This document shows positions 51,612-59,147 of a DNA stretch of 64,000 nucleotides, in pieces; position 1 is the stretch's first letter; every line of letters begins with the position of its first letter. Source of the DNA: Polyangium sp. 15x6 (GTDB lineage: Bacteria > Myxococcota_A > Polyangia > Polyangiales > Polyangiaceae); contig NZ_JASBQE010000052.1 of NCBI RefSeq assembly GCF_029960785.1, forward strand, positions 19,245 through 83,244, in the 5' to 3' direction. The translations under genes and the position numbers were made by a program. The notes below the pieces were generated by a model. The model saw nothing but the letters and a program-made list of their open reading frames with translations, ran no database searches and was not told the DNA's origin.

Positions 51612-53267
51612 TCAGAATCCGATGGTGGCGCCTAGCTCGGGCGTCAGCACGAACGTGACCACGGGGAGCGTCACGTTCGCGCGCAGGCCGACGCTGATCG
51701 CGACCCGCTCGAGGGGCGCATACTGGAGTCCGCCGCCGATCGCGAGAAATCCCTGCCCTGCTTGCTTGTAGGCCTTCAAGGTCTGGATCCGCGGCTCGAC
51801 GTACGTCCCCTCGTAGGTCGGGTTGCCGGGCCTCGTGCACGGGCTGTTCTGGTCGGACGGGTTCGCCGCGCCGCAAGCGGCGCCGTCCTCGAGGACCTCG
51901 ACGTTGACGGGCGTGTCGATCTGCGCGAGCCCGGCCGCGGCGAAGACGAACGGGCGCGCGCCGAGGCTGGCGAAGGGGGTCTTGCCGATGAAGTAGCTGC
52001 CGCGCAGCTCCGCGTGCACCGGCAAGAAGCTCGCGTCCGCGGCGCTCGACGTGCGGAACGCGAAGCCGAGGCGCACGCCCGCCAGGATGTTGTCCAGGAA
52101 CAATCGGTCGTAGCCAGCCACGACGCGGATCGTGGAGAGCGCGAGGCCCGCGGATACGTCGTTCGCGACGCCGGGCGTGGGCGCGCCGAGGTACCGGCTG
52201 CCGTCGCTGCGCACGCACACGAAGTGATCACGCTCCTGCACGTCGACCGAGCAGACGTCCTTGCCCGAGAAGATCGAGACGTCCGGCGCGATCGTGATCG
52301 AGACCCAGTTCTTCCGCGGGCCCGTGTCCTTCGGCTCCTCGCCGCCGCCCGTGGGCTTCTGCGTGCACTCGCCGGCGACGCACGAATAACCCGCGTTGCA
52401 CTGGTTGTCGTCGAGGCACTGCTTCGGCCCCGACTCGACCTTCACGCAGCGCTCGGGCGGCGCGAAGCCGGGCCAGCTCGGCGGCTCGCCCTCGATGCGC
52501 GCCTTGATCGCCGTGCGGAGAGGTTGTGCGCGCGAACCCGCGCCCGTCACGATCGCGCCGTCCGCGTCGGTGATCGTGATGTAATAGTCGAGGTTGCCTT
52601 CCTTCGTGACGTCGGTGCACGGCACGTTGATGCCGAAGCCGAACTCGCCGACCTTCTTCATCACGAGCGTCTTCCAGTCGCTCGCGCCCGGGGCGAGGTA
52701 GTTGACCGCGACCTTCTTCGCGTCCTGGATCAGCTCGGGAGCGAGCCGCACGTAGAGCGGCAGCGGCGTGTCGACGCGCTGCTCGGACGGCGTCGTGTGC
52801 GTCATGCCCTGGCCCGAAGGCGCGGGTTGTCCCCCCACGGAAGGCCCGGGCGCGCCGTCGAGCTTGAGCTGCTTGCGCGCGTTCTCGTAGGCGTACTTCA
52901 CCTCGCCCGAGCTCATGTCCTCGTCGGGCTTCGCCGCCTTGTCGAGGGAGAGCGCCTCGACGAACACCTCGCGCGCGTCCTCGAGCTGCTTCTTGCCGCC
53001 CGCGAGCACCACGCCGAGCGCCACGAGCGCCCGCGCCTTCACGCTCGGCGTGCACTTGTCCACGCCGCACGCGTCGATCGCCGTACGGAGTCGCTTTTCA
53101 GCCTGGTCGAACTTCGTCTCCAGGTAGTCGACATCCATCGCCTGCGTGATGGCCTTCTCGGCCTGCGCGTCCTTCGGCGCCGCCGCGCGCGCGGGCAAGG
53201 CGCAGAGGAGCGGAGAGCCGAACGCGAGCACAAGCAGGGCACGGTGTACGAGACCCGAAGGACGCAT
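51612..53267 (-). CDS. Secreted TPR-Cys-barrel protein, probable outer-membrane
   Basis: A 551-residue protein with a Sec signal (cleavage after ALPARA, about residue 28). A TPR-like helical N-domain (30-135) follows. After a Pro/Gln linker comes a beta-sandwich region (about 170-270), an EGF-like Cys-rich stretch (CLDDNQCNAGYSCVAGEC), and a C-terminal ~220-residue beta-barrel-like domain ending in a Phe (TIGF), as in outer-membrane proteins. Such fusions are common in Polyangiales. The function is unknown. Confidence 0.75.
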   Translation of the reverse strand: MRPSGLVHRALLVLAFGSPLLCALPARAAAPKDAQAEKAITQAMDVDYLETKFDQAEKRLRTAIDACGVDKCTPSVKARALVALGVVLAGGKKQLEDAREVFVEALSLDKAAKPDEDMSSGEVKYAYENARKQLKLDGAPGPSVGGQPAPSGQGMTHTTPSEQRVDTPLPLYVRLAPELIQDAKKVAVNYLAPGASDWKTLVMKKVGEFGFGINVPCTDVTKEGNLDYYITITDADGAIVTGAGSRAQPLRTAIKARIEGEPPSWPGFAPPERCVKVESGPKQCLDDNQCNAGYSCVAGECTQKPTGGGEEPKDTGPRKNWVSITIAPDVSIFSGKDVCSVDVQERDHFVCVRSDGSRYLGAPTPGVANDVSAGLALSTIRVVAGYDRLFLDNILAGVRLGFAFRTSSAADASFLPVHAELRGSYFIGKTPFASLGARPFVFAAAGLAQIDTPVNVEVLEDGAACGAANPSDQNSPCTRPGNPTYEGTYVEPRIQTLKAYKQAGQGFLAIGGGLQYAPLERVAISVGLRANVTLPVVTFVLTPELGATIGF

Positions 53268-53342
53268 CGGGCGAACTCTACCTTAACGGCGCGTGCGGCC
53301 GGAAGAACTCGGACGAGGTGGGGGTCGGGGAGGCTTGCCCCG

Positions 53343-53573
53343 CTACTCTCCTTTCGAGTCCTCCACCACCGGTGGTTGGGCAGGGGGCGGCTCGCCCCAA
53401 CGTCGGGCATTGGCGTCGATGACTTCCTGCATGGAGCGCTCCTTGTACTTCTTGGAGGGCGGCCCCGCCGGGTGGTCTGCACCGACAGTGGTTGGACAGC
53501 ACCCCGCCGGGCCGACGATCGCCGCCCCCCACCCCGCCACGATCACGAAACCGAGGGCCCACGCTCTGCGCAT
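53343..53573 (-). CDS. Small lipoprotein with a KERSMQEVIDANA tail
   Basis: A 76-residue lipoprotein: the signal peptide GFVIVAGWGAAIVGPAGC ends in a lipobox (PAGC), followed by CPTTVGADHPAGPPS. The second half has KYKERSMQEVIDANARRWGE. The signal peptide is nearly the same as that of the lipoprotein at 56195-57418, and the tail is the same as the end of the sigma factor at 54070-55125. I know no function. Its small size and repeated parts suggest a local family made by duplication. Confidence 0.65.
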   Translation of the reverse strand: MRRAWALGFVIVAGWGAAIVGPAGCCPTTVGADHPAGPPSKKYKERSMQEVIDANARRWGEPPPAQPPVVEDSKGE

Positions 53574-54069
53574 GACGCGATCCTACCGCTCGCCTGCTAC
53601 ACGAGGCAATCGCCGGACGACCCCGAGTGCTGCATGCGAAAGCGGGCCGAGGCTGACGCGGAAGGAATCGATGAGACGAGCCGACGAGCGCCCCTGGACG
53701 ACGGCGCCGGATGTGCTCGCCCGAGCATGTCCCCAGCGCCGCCGTCCACGAGCGGCGACATTTCGCCATCGAACGAGAAAACCCCTCCCCTCCCGAACCG
53801 AAGCGTGCTGCCCTGACGCACTTCTCTGCCTGACGAATGCCGCGATCCGGGAGGGGGAGGTGGGGGCGCTGCCCAGACTCGACGCCCCCAGCGAACCCAC
53901 ATGCACGAAGCGCGCGTAGGGGTTTCCTTCGCGCATGCGGATTCGCTGCGAGCGTCGAGCGAACGATTCGCCGTCCCCAGCGGAGCCGCGTGCTGCCCGG
54001 GTCTTCCGTGGCCAGGAGCGCAGGTGCACGCGGATCCGCTGCGAAGGGCGAATGCTGACCTTCGCGCCG
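53574..54069. other. 496-bp gap, no credible gene
   Basis: Minus-strand frames stay open here, but they have no recognisable family, unusual composition (Arg/Ser-rich) and no ribosome binding site. The gap may be a degraded copy of neighbouring sequence. Only short repeats such as GCGGATTCGCTGCGA/GCGGATCCGCTGCGA (53938 and 54032) were noticed. Confidence 0.4.
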
Positions 54070-55125
54070 CTATTCTACGTTCCCGTCCTGCATCGCCCGT
54101 CGCACAGCGGTGACGGGTTCGCCATGGCGAATGGCATTCGCGTCGATGACCTCCTGCATCGAGCGCTCCTTGTAGGCTCGCGGGCGTCCCGGCGCGCGTG
54201 GAGGCCGTGATTCGATATTCGTCCTCGGCGGAGGCGATTCTGTATGAGGAGCGCACAGCAAGACGCTCTTGCAATCGATTGGGTACGTCGAAGCGCGCCC
54301 GAGGGTCGCCTCCGCCCGCGCGTGTGTTTCCACATGCCGAGGCATGGCCTGCGGATCGCTGGCCGGCGTGCTCCCCAGGAGCACGGCTCCCGCTGCAAAG
54401 CTCCCGAGGACACGCATGGGCGCCCGCGCGAAGGAAGCGAAGGCGTGCGTGGAGAAGGCGGCGACGCGCGCGCGCGCTTCGCGCACGAGCGTGATGAAGA
54501 CGAGCAGAGCAGAAATGGTGACGGGCGCGCGCCGGCGTTTGGCGGGACGCTCGGTGCCATCCACGAAGGAACGCGCCTCGCTCAGCGCGGCGTTGAACTG
54601 CGAGTAAGCCGTCGTATAGGGAAGCCCGCGCTCCGCGGCGATTTGCGCGATCGGCTTCTCTTGCAGGAAGTGCTCGTCCAGGAGCTCCCGCTTCCCCGAG
54701 GGGAGGGCATCGACCGCGGCCTGCGCCGACGCGATGTCTTCGTAGCCCCGCATATCTGCATCCGTATCCGTGCTGAGGAGGTTTGCCAGGTCCTCCGGCT
54801 CCGTTGGCATTTCACGATGCCCGCGCCGGTATTCGAGGACGAGCACCCGGACAATCCCGCATAACCACGCAAGCCAGCCGCGCTCATCCTCTACGGGCGG
54901 GCGCTCGGATTTTTCTTTCTGATATGCCACGACGAACGCATTATGGACGACGTCGTCCACATGATTCTCATCGGCAAGCCCACGTCGCGCGACCTTCACC
55001 ATGACGGCCCTGTATCGACGGAGCCGCGCCGCGGACACGCCGAGCGCGTCTGCCCGAGCGTCGAGCCGAACGAGGCCCGAGCTGGGAGGTTGGTCCGACG
55101 CGCCTGGGATGAGAGAGGAGCTCAC
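54070..55125 (-). CDS. Membrane-anchored ECF-type sigma factor with C-terminal extension
   Basis: The protein has 351 residues, about twice the usual ECF size. Region 2 is at 35-100 (LADENHVDDVVHNAFVVAYQ, WLAWLCGIVRVLVLEYRR). Region 4 is at about 140-190 (LPSGKRELLDEHFLQEKPIA, IAAERGLPYTTAYSQFNAAL). Two hydrophobic segments follow (about 205-220 and 247-262: APVTISALLVFITLV, VLGSFAAGAVLLGS), then a ~90-residue tail ending with AYKERSMQEVIDANAIRHGE. The GTG start (VSSSLIPGASD) was chosen because region 2 must be complete; the Shine-Dalgarno is only one base away, so the start is uncertain. It is divergent from the outer-membrane protein next door. Confidence 0.75.
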   Translation of the reverse strand: MSSSLIPGASDQPPSSGLVRLDARADALGVSAARLRRYRAVMVKVARRGLADENHVDDVVHNAFVVAYQKEKSERPPVEDERGWLAWLCGIVRVLVLEYRRGHREMPTEPEDLANLLSTDTDADMRGYEDIASAQAAVDALPSGKRELLDEHFLQEKPIAQIAAERGLPYTTAYSQFNAALSEARSFVDGTERPAKRRRAPVTISALLVFITLVREARARVAAFSTHAFASFARAPMRVLGSFAAGAVLLGSTPASDPQAMPRHVETHARAEATLGRASTYPIDCKSVLLCAPHTESPPPRTNIESRPPRAPGRPRAYKERSMQEVIDANAIRHGEPVTAVRRAMQDGNVE

Positions 55126-56190
55126 GCTCCTAGATGTCGCCAGGAGGGGCGATCTACGAAAAAAATCTTTCGGCCTATTCACTTTTCCGGCGAGCGGACG
55201 CGGCGGTGGGCGGCCCTGCTCGGCTGTCTGTCCGGGCTCGTGCTCTGGCCGGGGCGGGCGTGGGCGAAGGAGAAGGCGGCGCATCGGTTGGATTTCGAGG
55301 CGGATCGGTGGCCCCCGGCCTGCAACCAGGAGGAGGATTTCTCTGCGGCGCTGTCGAGCTGGGTGCCGTCGAGGGGGATCGACGCGGGCGCAGAGCGCGT
55401 GCTGGAGGTGCGGGTCAAGCGGCTGCCGGATGGCGGGAAGGCAGCGACGGTGCGGGTGAAGAGCGCGGCGGGGGAGGTGAGCGGCGAGAAGACGACCGAG
55501 TACCCGCCGGCGACGGAGTGCCACAAGGTGCTGTTCTGGGCGGCGTTCGACGCGGCGATGCTCATGGGGTGGAACGTACGATGGGAGCCGGAGCCGCCGC
55601 CGCCGTGTCCGCCATGTCCGCCGGCGCCTGCGCAACCGACTCCGCAGCCGTGTCCGCCTCCGCCTCCGCCTCCGCGGCCGCCGCCTCCTCCGCAGCCGAA
55701 CCGGTTTTTCGCGGGGCTCGGGATCGGTGCGTTCTGGAACGTGGCGCCCGAGCCGTTCTTCGCGCCGCGGGTGACGGCCGGGTGGAACGTGTCGCCGCGG
55801 TTCGTCGTGGAACTCGACTTCGCTGCGCGGCCGTGGATGACGGCGACCCCGCAGGACGGGCCCACGGCGGTGGACGTGGATGCGTACCTGGGGACGGCGG
55901 CGGGGTGTTACCGGTTTGGGGGATTCATGGCGTGTGGGCTGGTCGCGGGGGGTGTGTTGCTCGGGAGCGGGACGAACCGCACGTATCGGCAGGAGTACAC
56001 GACGCCTCTCGTGGGCGTGGGCGCGCGGGTGGAGGCCGAGGTGCCGCTCGGGGAGCATCTGTTGTGGCGCTCCAACGTGGATGTGTTGGGGTTTCCGGTG
56101 CCGCGTCAGTTCGCCGACTACCGCGGTGTGCTGTGGCAGCCACTCCCGCTGGCGATGAGCGCCACGACGTCGCTCGTGGTTACCTTCTAG
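55090..56190 (+). CDS. Proline-rich outer-membrane beta-barrel-like protein (start uncertain)
   Basis: The mature protein begins after a signal peptide (RRWAALLGCLSGLVLWPGRAWA split at the cleavage AWA). An N-domain (about 45-165) with ACNQEEDFSAALSSWVPS matches the 'CxxxxxFxxxL' domain common next to myxobacterial sigma factors. A Pro/Cys-rich stretch (CPPCPPAPAQP to PPPPPQPNRF) follows, then a ~165-residue beta-barrel ending TTSLVVTF, with a terminal Phe. No ATG precedes the signal in frame. TTG at 55090 is the first possible start but gives an overlong n-region and overlaps the divergent sigma gene. A -1 slip at A7 (55159-55165) from ATG 55109 would also join the frames. Confidence 0.65.
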   Translation: MVRRAWDERGAHAPRCRQEGRSTKKIFRPIHFSGERTRRWAALLGCLSGLVLWPGRAWAKEKAAHRLDFEADRWPPACNQEEDFSAALSSWVPSRGIDAGAERVLEVRVKRLPDGGKAATVRVKSAAGEVSGEKTTEYPPATECHKVLFWAAFDAAMLMGWNVRWEPEPPPPCPPCPPAPAQPTPQPCPPPPPPPRPPPPPQPNRFFAGLGIGAFWNVAPEPFFAPRVTAGWNVSPRFVVELDFAARPWMTATPQDGPTAVDVDAYLGTAAGCYRFGGFMACGLVAGGVLLGSGTNRTYRQEYTTPLVGVGARVEAEVPLGEHLLWRSNVDVLGFPVPRQFADYRGVLWQPLPLAMSATTSLVVTF

Positions 56191-56194
56191 CGCG

Positions 56195-57418
56195 TCAGGA
56201 CGTGGGCACCGCGCAACATACCGTCACGGGTTTGTCAAGGGTCAGTTCGCCGATGACCGCACCGCCGCTCGGGGCACAGGTGCCCTTCGTATAGTTGAGG
56301 AGCTCGGCCGTCTTCCCGCTGAACTGGGTGCCGGGCATGAAGGGGTCACACGGAGCGACCATCCCCGTGGAGATTGGGCGTGCGATGGCGATCTGAGAGC
56401 AGCCAGGGCTGCTCCAGACGGAGATCAGCGCATCACACGTCCCGCCCGTCGGTGCACCGCAGGTACAAGCCGAGCACTCGCGTTCGTCCTTCACCACGCC
56501 GTAGAGGAGGTGCCTCTCCCCGCCCCACCCCTCCGGGCACAGGTGCTCGCCCTCCCGGAAGATACAAGAGGAGTAGTCCTCACTCGCTGGCCCGCAGACC
56601 TTCCCGCTTTGCTCGGCGCAGGCCAGCCACGGTTCGGCGCGTTCGCACACGCGACCAAGCGGCGTCTCCGGTCCACCGTTCCAGAACTTGGGGATCTCCT
56701 GCGCCGGGTCTCCCTTCGTGCGCGCTTTGCACGGCTGCTCCTCGATCACCGGAGGTGAGATGGTGATCGATCGGACGCACGGCACGCCGCCGCAAAGTGT
56801 GGCGGAGGGGATTGCCTTGTCCTGATTGCAGGTCCCGTCCCAGTTTGTCGGCGGGTCGAAGTTTGTCTTGACACCGCCCCCGGGATCATCACAGCCGGCG
56901 GAGCTGACGGTCCAGGTCTGCGGCAGCGTGCATGTCCCTTCGGGCTCGTCGCACGAGCACTCGCCGCATAAAAGAGGAGGAGGGGCCGGCGTACCCTCGA
57001 ACGCGAGGATCGCAGCATCGTCGGGGCACGGCGGCGGCTCACGCCAGTCCGAAAAAAAGGCCACGAGCCTCCAATCTTTGGGGGCCTCGTCAACACACAC
57101 ACCACCGCCTGGGCAAAGCGACGACATCCCGCCATCCGCCCCGCCGTCATCCACACCGCCATCGAAGCACTTCGGCGGCAGCGGAGGCGGACCGTCACAC
57201 GCGTTCGGGCAGTCCCACGGGATGGGCTTGGGCGTCCAGACTCCCGGACGATCCGGATCCGGGCACGACTCCGGATAGGGACACGGACAGCACTCGTCTC
57301 TCGGCAACCCCGGTGGGCAGTCTGAACCAACCGAAGTAGGTCCACACCCGGACGCCCCGCCAAACGCCGCCCCCCACCCCGCTACGATCACGAGTGCCGC
57401 TGCCATTGCTCTGCGCAT
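56195..57418 (-). CDS. Cys-rich hypothetical lipoprotein
   Basis: The 407-residue protein has the signal peptide ALVIVAGWGAAFGGASGC with lipobox (ASGC), near-identical to that of the lipoprotein at 53343-53573. About 35 Cys follow, often in CxC or CC pairs (ECCPCPYPESC, CGECSCDEPEGTC, CSACTCGAPTGGTC), separated by Pro/Asp/Gly linkers. This suggests many disulphides and an exposed location. No family is recognised. Cys-rich lipoproteins of this type are common in Polyangiales. It ends four bases after the stop of the convergent outer-membrane protein. Confidence 0.72.
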   Translation of the reverse strand: MRRAMAAALVIVAGWGAAFGGASGCGPTSVGSDCPPGLPRDECCPCPYPESCPDPDRPGVWTPKPIPWDCPNACDGPPPLPPKCFDGGVDDGGADGGMSSLCPGGGVCVDEAPKDWRLVAFFSDWREPPPCPDDAAILAFEGTPAPPPLLCGECSCDEPEGTCTLPQTWTVSSAGCDDPGGGVKTNFDPPTNWDGTCNQDKAIPSATLCGGVPCVRSITISPPVIEEQPCKARTKGDPAQEIPKFWNGGPETPLGRVCERAEPWLACAEQSGKVCGPASEDYSSCIFREGEHLCPEGWGGERHLLYGVVKDERECSACTCGAPTGGTCDALISVWSSPGCSQIAIARPISTGMVAPCDPFMPGTQFSGKTAELLNYTKGTCAPSGGAVIGELTLDKPVTVCCAVPTS

Positions 57419-57730
57419 GGCGCGATGCTACCGCTCGCCTGTCCCCGGGGCAATACCCCAGACAAACCTGGGGGCCTGCCGTCGCGAATGGACGCAAAAG
57501 GGGGCGGCCGACACGAGCGTCTTGGTGCTACTCGGGTCAGGAGCGCACGCCCAGGGTCGGCCTCCGGGGACAACCCTTATCCGAGACAAACGGGCTTGTC
57601 AAGCCCGGGACAAACGTGCGGGGCGGTTCCGGGACGAACGTGCGAGGGGGTCACTCGCCGAGCCACGCGAGCGTTGCAGGCTGGTCCATGCGTGACCCGG
57701 GGCCCGTCCTTCGTTTGTTTGACCTTTCCG
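57419..57730. repeat. 312-bp gap with about five copies of a GRGACRAACS motif
   Basis: No gene is seen. The motif occurs as GAGACAAACG (57593), GGGACAAACG (57608) and GGGACGAACG (57631), with looser copies at 57568 and 57462. The same GGGACAAACGT stands upstream of the Rpn nuclease gene (minus strand, 48374-48364). The function is unknown. Confidence 0.5.
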
Positions 57731-58393
57731 TCAGTCGTCGTCACACGAGAAGCGCGCGAAGAACGCCTCGTCGGTCTCGGCGCCATAACGCTTCTTGGTC
57801 TTCGACTTCTCCCGCTCGATGCATTCGCGACACTTGTCCTTGCACCCGAGCCGCTTCCAGAGGATCGCGGCGAAGAAGAGCTCGAACGTATCTTCACGGG
57901 GATTGATGCACCGGTCCTCCTTCTTGCGGGGCTGCGTGAGGAACTCGGCGACCGCGCGTTCGTCCCGGAACCGATCGAAGAAGGGCAGGGCCGCCGTCTC
58001 CACGAGCCTTCGTAGCTCCTGCCCGACTTCGTTGTCCTTTTCGGGCCCATCGGAGGACGTGAGATGCCACCACGGATTGCCCGCCGGTGTCAGGAATCCG
58101 GGCCGCACGGTTAAGAGTCCCTGGAATGCTTGAGGCGCCTTTGGTTCTTCGCGGCTCGGATTGCCGTATGCCTGCTTGACCCCCGGCACGTAAATCCCGC
58201 AATTCGTGGTGAAGCTGTACTTGTCGGCCGTGTTGAGGTCGTCACTCTCGTGCTGGAAGAGGTGCTGGACGCTCCCCAGCTCCCGCACATACACGATCCC
58301 TCGTTTCTTGAAGCCCGCCTCGTGGAGCGTAGGGGTGACCCAAGTCTTGAAGATGTGGCTCATTCTGTTCTGTAGGGCTCGCTTGGGGTTCAT
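57731..58393 (-). CDS. DUF4304 protein, copy 2 (probable immunity protein)
   Basis: A 220-residue soluble protein, with ATG (MNPKRALQNRMSHIFKTWV) chosen at the point where similarity to its neighbour begins. HEAGFKKRGIVYVREL at about residues 24-39 is the typical DUF4304 core (GFKKKG). The C-terminus carries an extra Cys/Lys motif, CKDKCRECIEREKSKTKKR. It is a close paralogue of the next gene upstream, with most differences in the middle and in the last 20 residues before the shared FxARFSCDDD. DUF4304 proteins are found next to polymorphic toxins, so immunity is the likely role (inferred). Confidence 0.75.
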   Translation of the reverse strand: MNPKRALQNRMSHIFKTWVTPTLHEAGFKKRGIVYVRELGSVQHLFQHESDDLNTADKYSFTTNCGIYVPGVKQAYGNPSREEPKAPQAFQGLLTVRPGFLTPAGNPWWHLTSSDGPEKDNEVGQELRRLVETAALPFFDRFRDERAVAEFLTQPRKKEDRCINPREDTFELFFAAILWKRLGCKDKCRECIEREKSKTKKRYGAETDEAFFARFSCDDD

Positions 58394-58484
58394 CACCGCC
58401 TCGTATCGATCCCCGTCCCGTTCCTCTCCCGAGCGGAGCCGACCCGCGAGCACGCCCGTGGGCCGGCCCATTGCAGCAATCGCA

Positions 58485-59147
58485 TCAGTCGTCGTCACAC
58501 GAGAATCGCGCCAGGAACTTCTCGGGCAAGGGGCTATAACGCTTCTTGGTCTTCGACCGCTCCCGCTCGATACATTCGCGACACTTGTCCTTGCACCCCA
58601 GCCGCTTCCAGAGGATCGCGGCATAACAGAGCTCGAACGTCTCCTCGAAGGGCATGACGTGTCGGTCTTCCTTCCTGCGGGGCTGCGAGAGGAACTCCGC
58701 GACCGCGCGTTCGTCCCGGAACCGATCGAAGAACGGCAGGGCCGCCGTCTCCACGAGCGTCCGCAGCTCCTGCCCGACTTCGTCGTCCTTCTCGGGGCCA
58801 TCGGAGGACGTGAGTTCCCACCACGTGAGGCGGCGCGCCGGCATCAGGAAATTGGGCCGCACGTTCAGGAGCCCTTGGAATGCACGAGGCGCCTTTGGTT
58901 CTTCGAGGCTCGGATTGGCGAACGCCGGGAAGACCCCAGGCACGTAAATCCCACAATTCGTCGTAAAGCTGAGCTTATCGGCCGTGTTGTAATCGCCACT
59001 CTCGTGGTTGAAGAGGTGCTGGACGCTCCCCAGATCGCGCACGTATACGATCCCTCGTTTTTTGAAGCCCGCCTCATGGAGCGTGGGCGTCACCCACGTC
59101 TTGAAGATGTGGCTCATTCGGTTCGGCAGGACTCGCTTAGGGTTCAT
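58485..59147 (-). CDS. DUF4304 protein, copy 1 (probable cognate immunity protein)
   Basis: A 220-residue protein that overlaps the 3' end of the toxin-like lipoprotein gene by 11 bases (its ATGAACCC lies inside the toxin's last codons), a typical toxin-immunity arrangement. It matches copy 2 over its whole length (MSHIFKTWVTPTLHEAGFKK and FSCDDD shared). Differences cluster at the central segment (FPAFANPSLEEPKAPRAF against KQAYGNPSREEPKAPQAF) and at residues 195-210. No signal peptide is visible, so it would act in the cytoplasm, where a nuclease toxin would arrive. Confidence 0.8.
   Translation of the reverse strand: MNPKRVLPNRMSHIFKTWVTPTLHEAGFKKRGIVYVRDLGSVQHLFNHESGDYNTADKLSFTTNCGIYVPGVFPAFANPSLEEPKAPRAFQGLLNVRPNFLMPARRLTWWELTSSDGPEKDDEVGQELRTLVETAALPFFDRFRDERAVAEFLSQPRRKEDRHVMPFEETFELCYAAILWKRLGCKDKCRECIERERSKTKKRYSPLPEKFLARFSCDDD

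Noticed and set aside
53583..54274. Minus-strand open frames of 148 and 225 codons in the gap beside the sigma factor
   Set aside because: They mix frames, lack homology and start signals, and one overlaps the sigma-factor 3' end.
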